A stretch of DNA of 5,318 bases from an uncultured Oscillospiraceae bacterium. GTDB lineage: Bacteria > Bacillota > Clostridia > Oscillospirales > Oscillospiraceae. The notes under the pieces are model-generated. The model ran no database searches and had not been told where the DNA came from. It saw nothing but the letters and a program-made list of their open reading frames with translations. The position numbers were made by a program, and so were the translations under genes. This document shows positions 4,985 through 5,318 of the stretch, piece after piece. Numbering within the stretch: the first letter of the stretch is position 1; each line of letters starts with the position of its first letter. The stretch covers positions 1 to 5,318 of the forward strand of contig CAJOFI010000132.1 of assembly GCA_905233595.1 (NCBI GenBank). The letters are read 5' to 3'.

Positions 4985-5318
4985 CTAATTTGCGCTTTCG
5001 GCGTATTCCTCCATATTTTTGCGCGCGGCGGAGAGCATGAGCTTGATGCGGTTGAGCTGGTTGACCTCGCTTGCGCCGGGGTCATAGTCCACGGCGGCGA
5101 TGTTGGCCTGCGGGTAGGAATTGCGCAGGGTCTTGATAACGCCCTTGCCGACGACGTGGTTGGGCAGGCAGGCGAAGGGCTGGATGCACACGATGTTCGC
5201 AACGCCGGAGCGCAGCAGCTCCACCATCTCGCCGGTGAGGAACCAGCCCTCGCCGTATTGGTTGCCGATGGAGAGGAAGGGCTTGGCAAGCTCCGCGATC
5301 TCCTCGATCCGCATGGGC
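4985..5318 (-). CDS. C-terminal part of a large CoA-substrate enzyme activase (2-hydroxyacyl-CoA dehydratase activator family), partial
   Basis: The gene runs off the right edge; the stop TAG is at 4985-4987 and the codon before the first visible Met (5312-5314) is in frame, so that Met is probably internal. The visible 110 residues carry SIGNQYGEGWFLTGEMVELL, NIVCIQPFACLPNHVVGKG and VDYDPGASEVNQLNRIKLML, which I recognise as the C-terminal end of the long (about 1400-residue) activase proteins. These combine a BadF/HgdC-type ATPase, which injects a high-energy electron into a radical dehydratase, with a dehydratase D-component-like region and the C-terminal domain called DUF2229. The two cysteines of CIQPFAC may be iron-sulfur related, but that is inference. 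The catalytic ATPase part is outside the window. The exact substrate is unknown; many anaerobic Clostridia carry a copy with no dehydratase next to it. Its end abuts the metK promoter. Confidence 0.86.
   Translation of the reverse strand, partial: PMRIEEIAELAKPFLSIGNQYGEGWFLTGEMVELLRSGVANIVCIQPFACLPNHVVGKGVIKTLRNSYPQANIAAVDYDPGASEVNQLNRIKLMLSAARKNMEEYAESAN

Overview
The window looks like a piece of a fairly GC-rich Clostridia (Bacillota) chromosome, probably of the gut Oscillospiraceae type. That placement is an inference from four things: a type III glutamine synthetase, a SAM-I (S-box) riboswitch in front of metK, a large CoA-enzyme activase typical of anaerobes, and strong Shine-Dalgarno sites. 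All complete genes lie on the minus strand; only a gene tail at the left edge is on the plus strand.

Layout, left to right. Positions 1-135 (+) are the last 44 codons of a GGDEF (diguanylate cyclase-like) protein, followed at once by a hairpin. Positions about 170-540 hold a decayed left end of an IS110-family element on the minus strand: about 34 codons of the transposase N-terminus with a good ribosome site, preceded by a roughly 200-nt leader that folds into three successive stem-loops resembling an IS110 bridge RNA. A strong plus-strand terminator (554-596) separates this from glnN (624-2717, -), an intact 697-residue type III glutamine synthetase with its own sigma-A-type promoter. Next come trxA (3017-3328, -), a 103-residue thioredoxin, and a 126-bp element with long imperfect inverted ends (3363-3488) that lies between the trxA promoter and its start codon. 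metK (3580-4717, -) follows and carries an apparent 14-nt internal deletion that shifts the frame. Its leader is a textbook SAM-I riboswitch with promoter and terminator. At the right edge (4985-5318, -) is the C-terminal end of a large 2-hydroxyacyl-CoA dehydratase activase-like protein.

Functionally the genes are housekeeping: nitrogen assimilation (glnN), thiol redox (trxA), SAM synthesis under SAM feedback (metK), and probably activation of an anaerobic radical dehydratase. They appear to be separate transcription units, since three convincing promoters and several intrinsic terminators lie between them. The points most worth a second look are the orphan IS110 leader with its bridge-RNA-like fold, the 126-bp palindromic-ended element in the trxA leader, and the broken reading frame in the normally essential metK.
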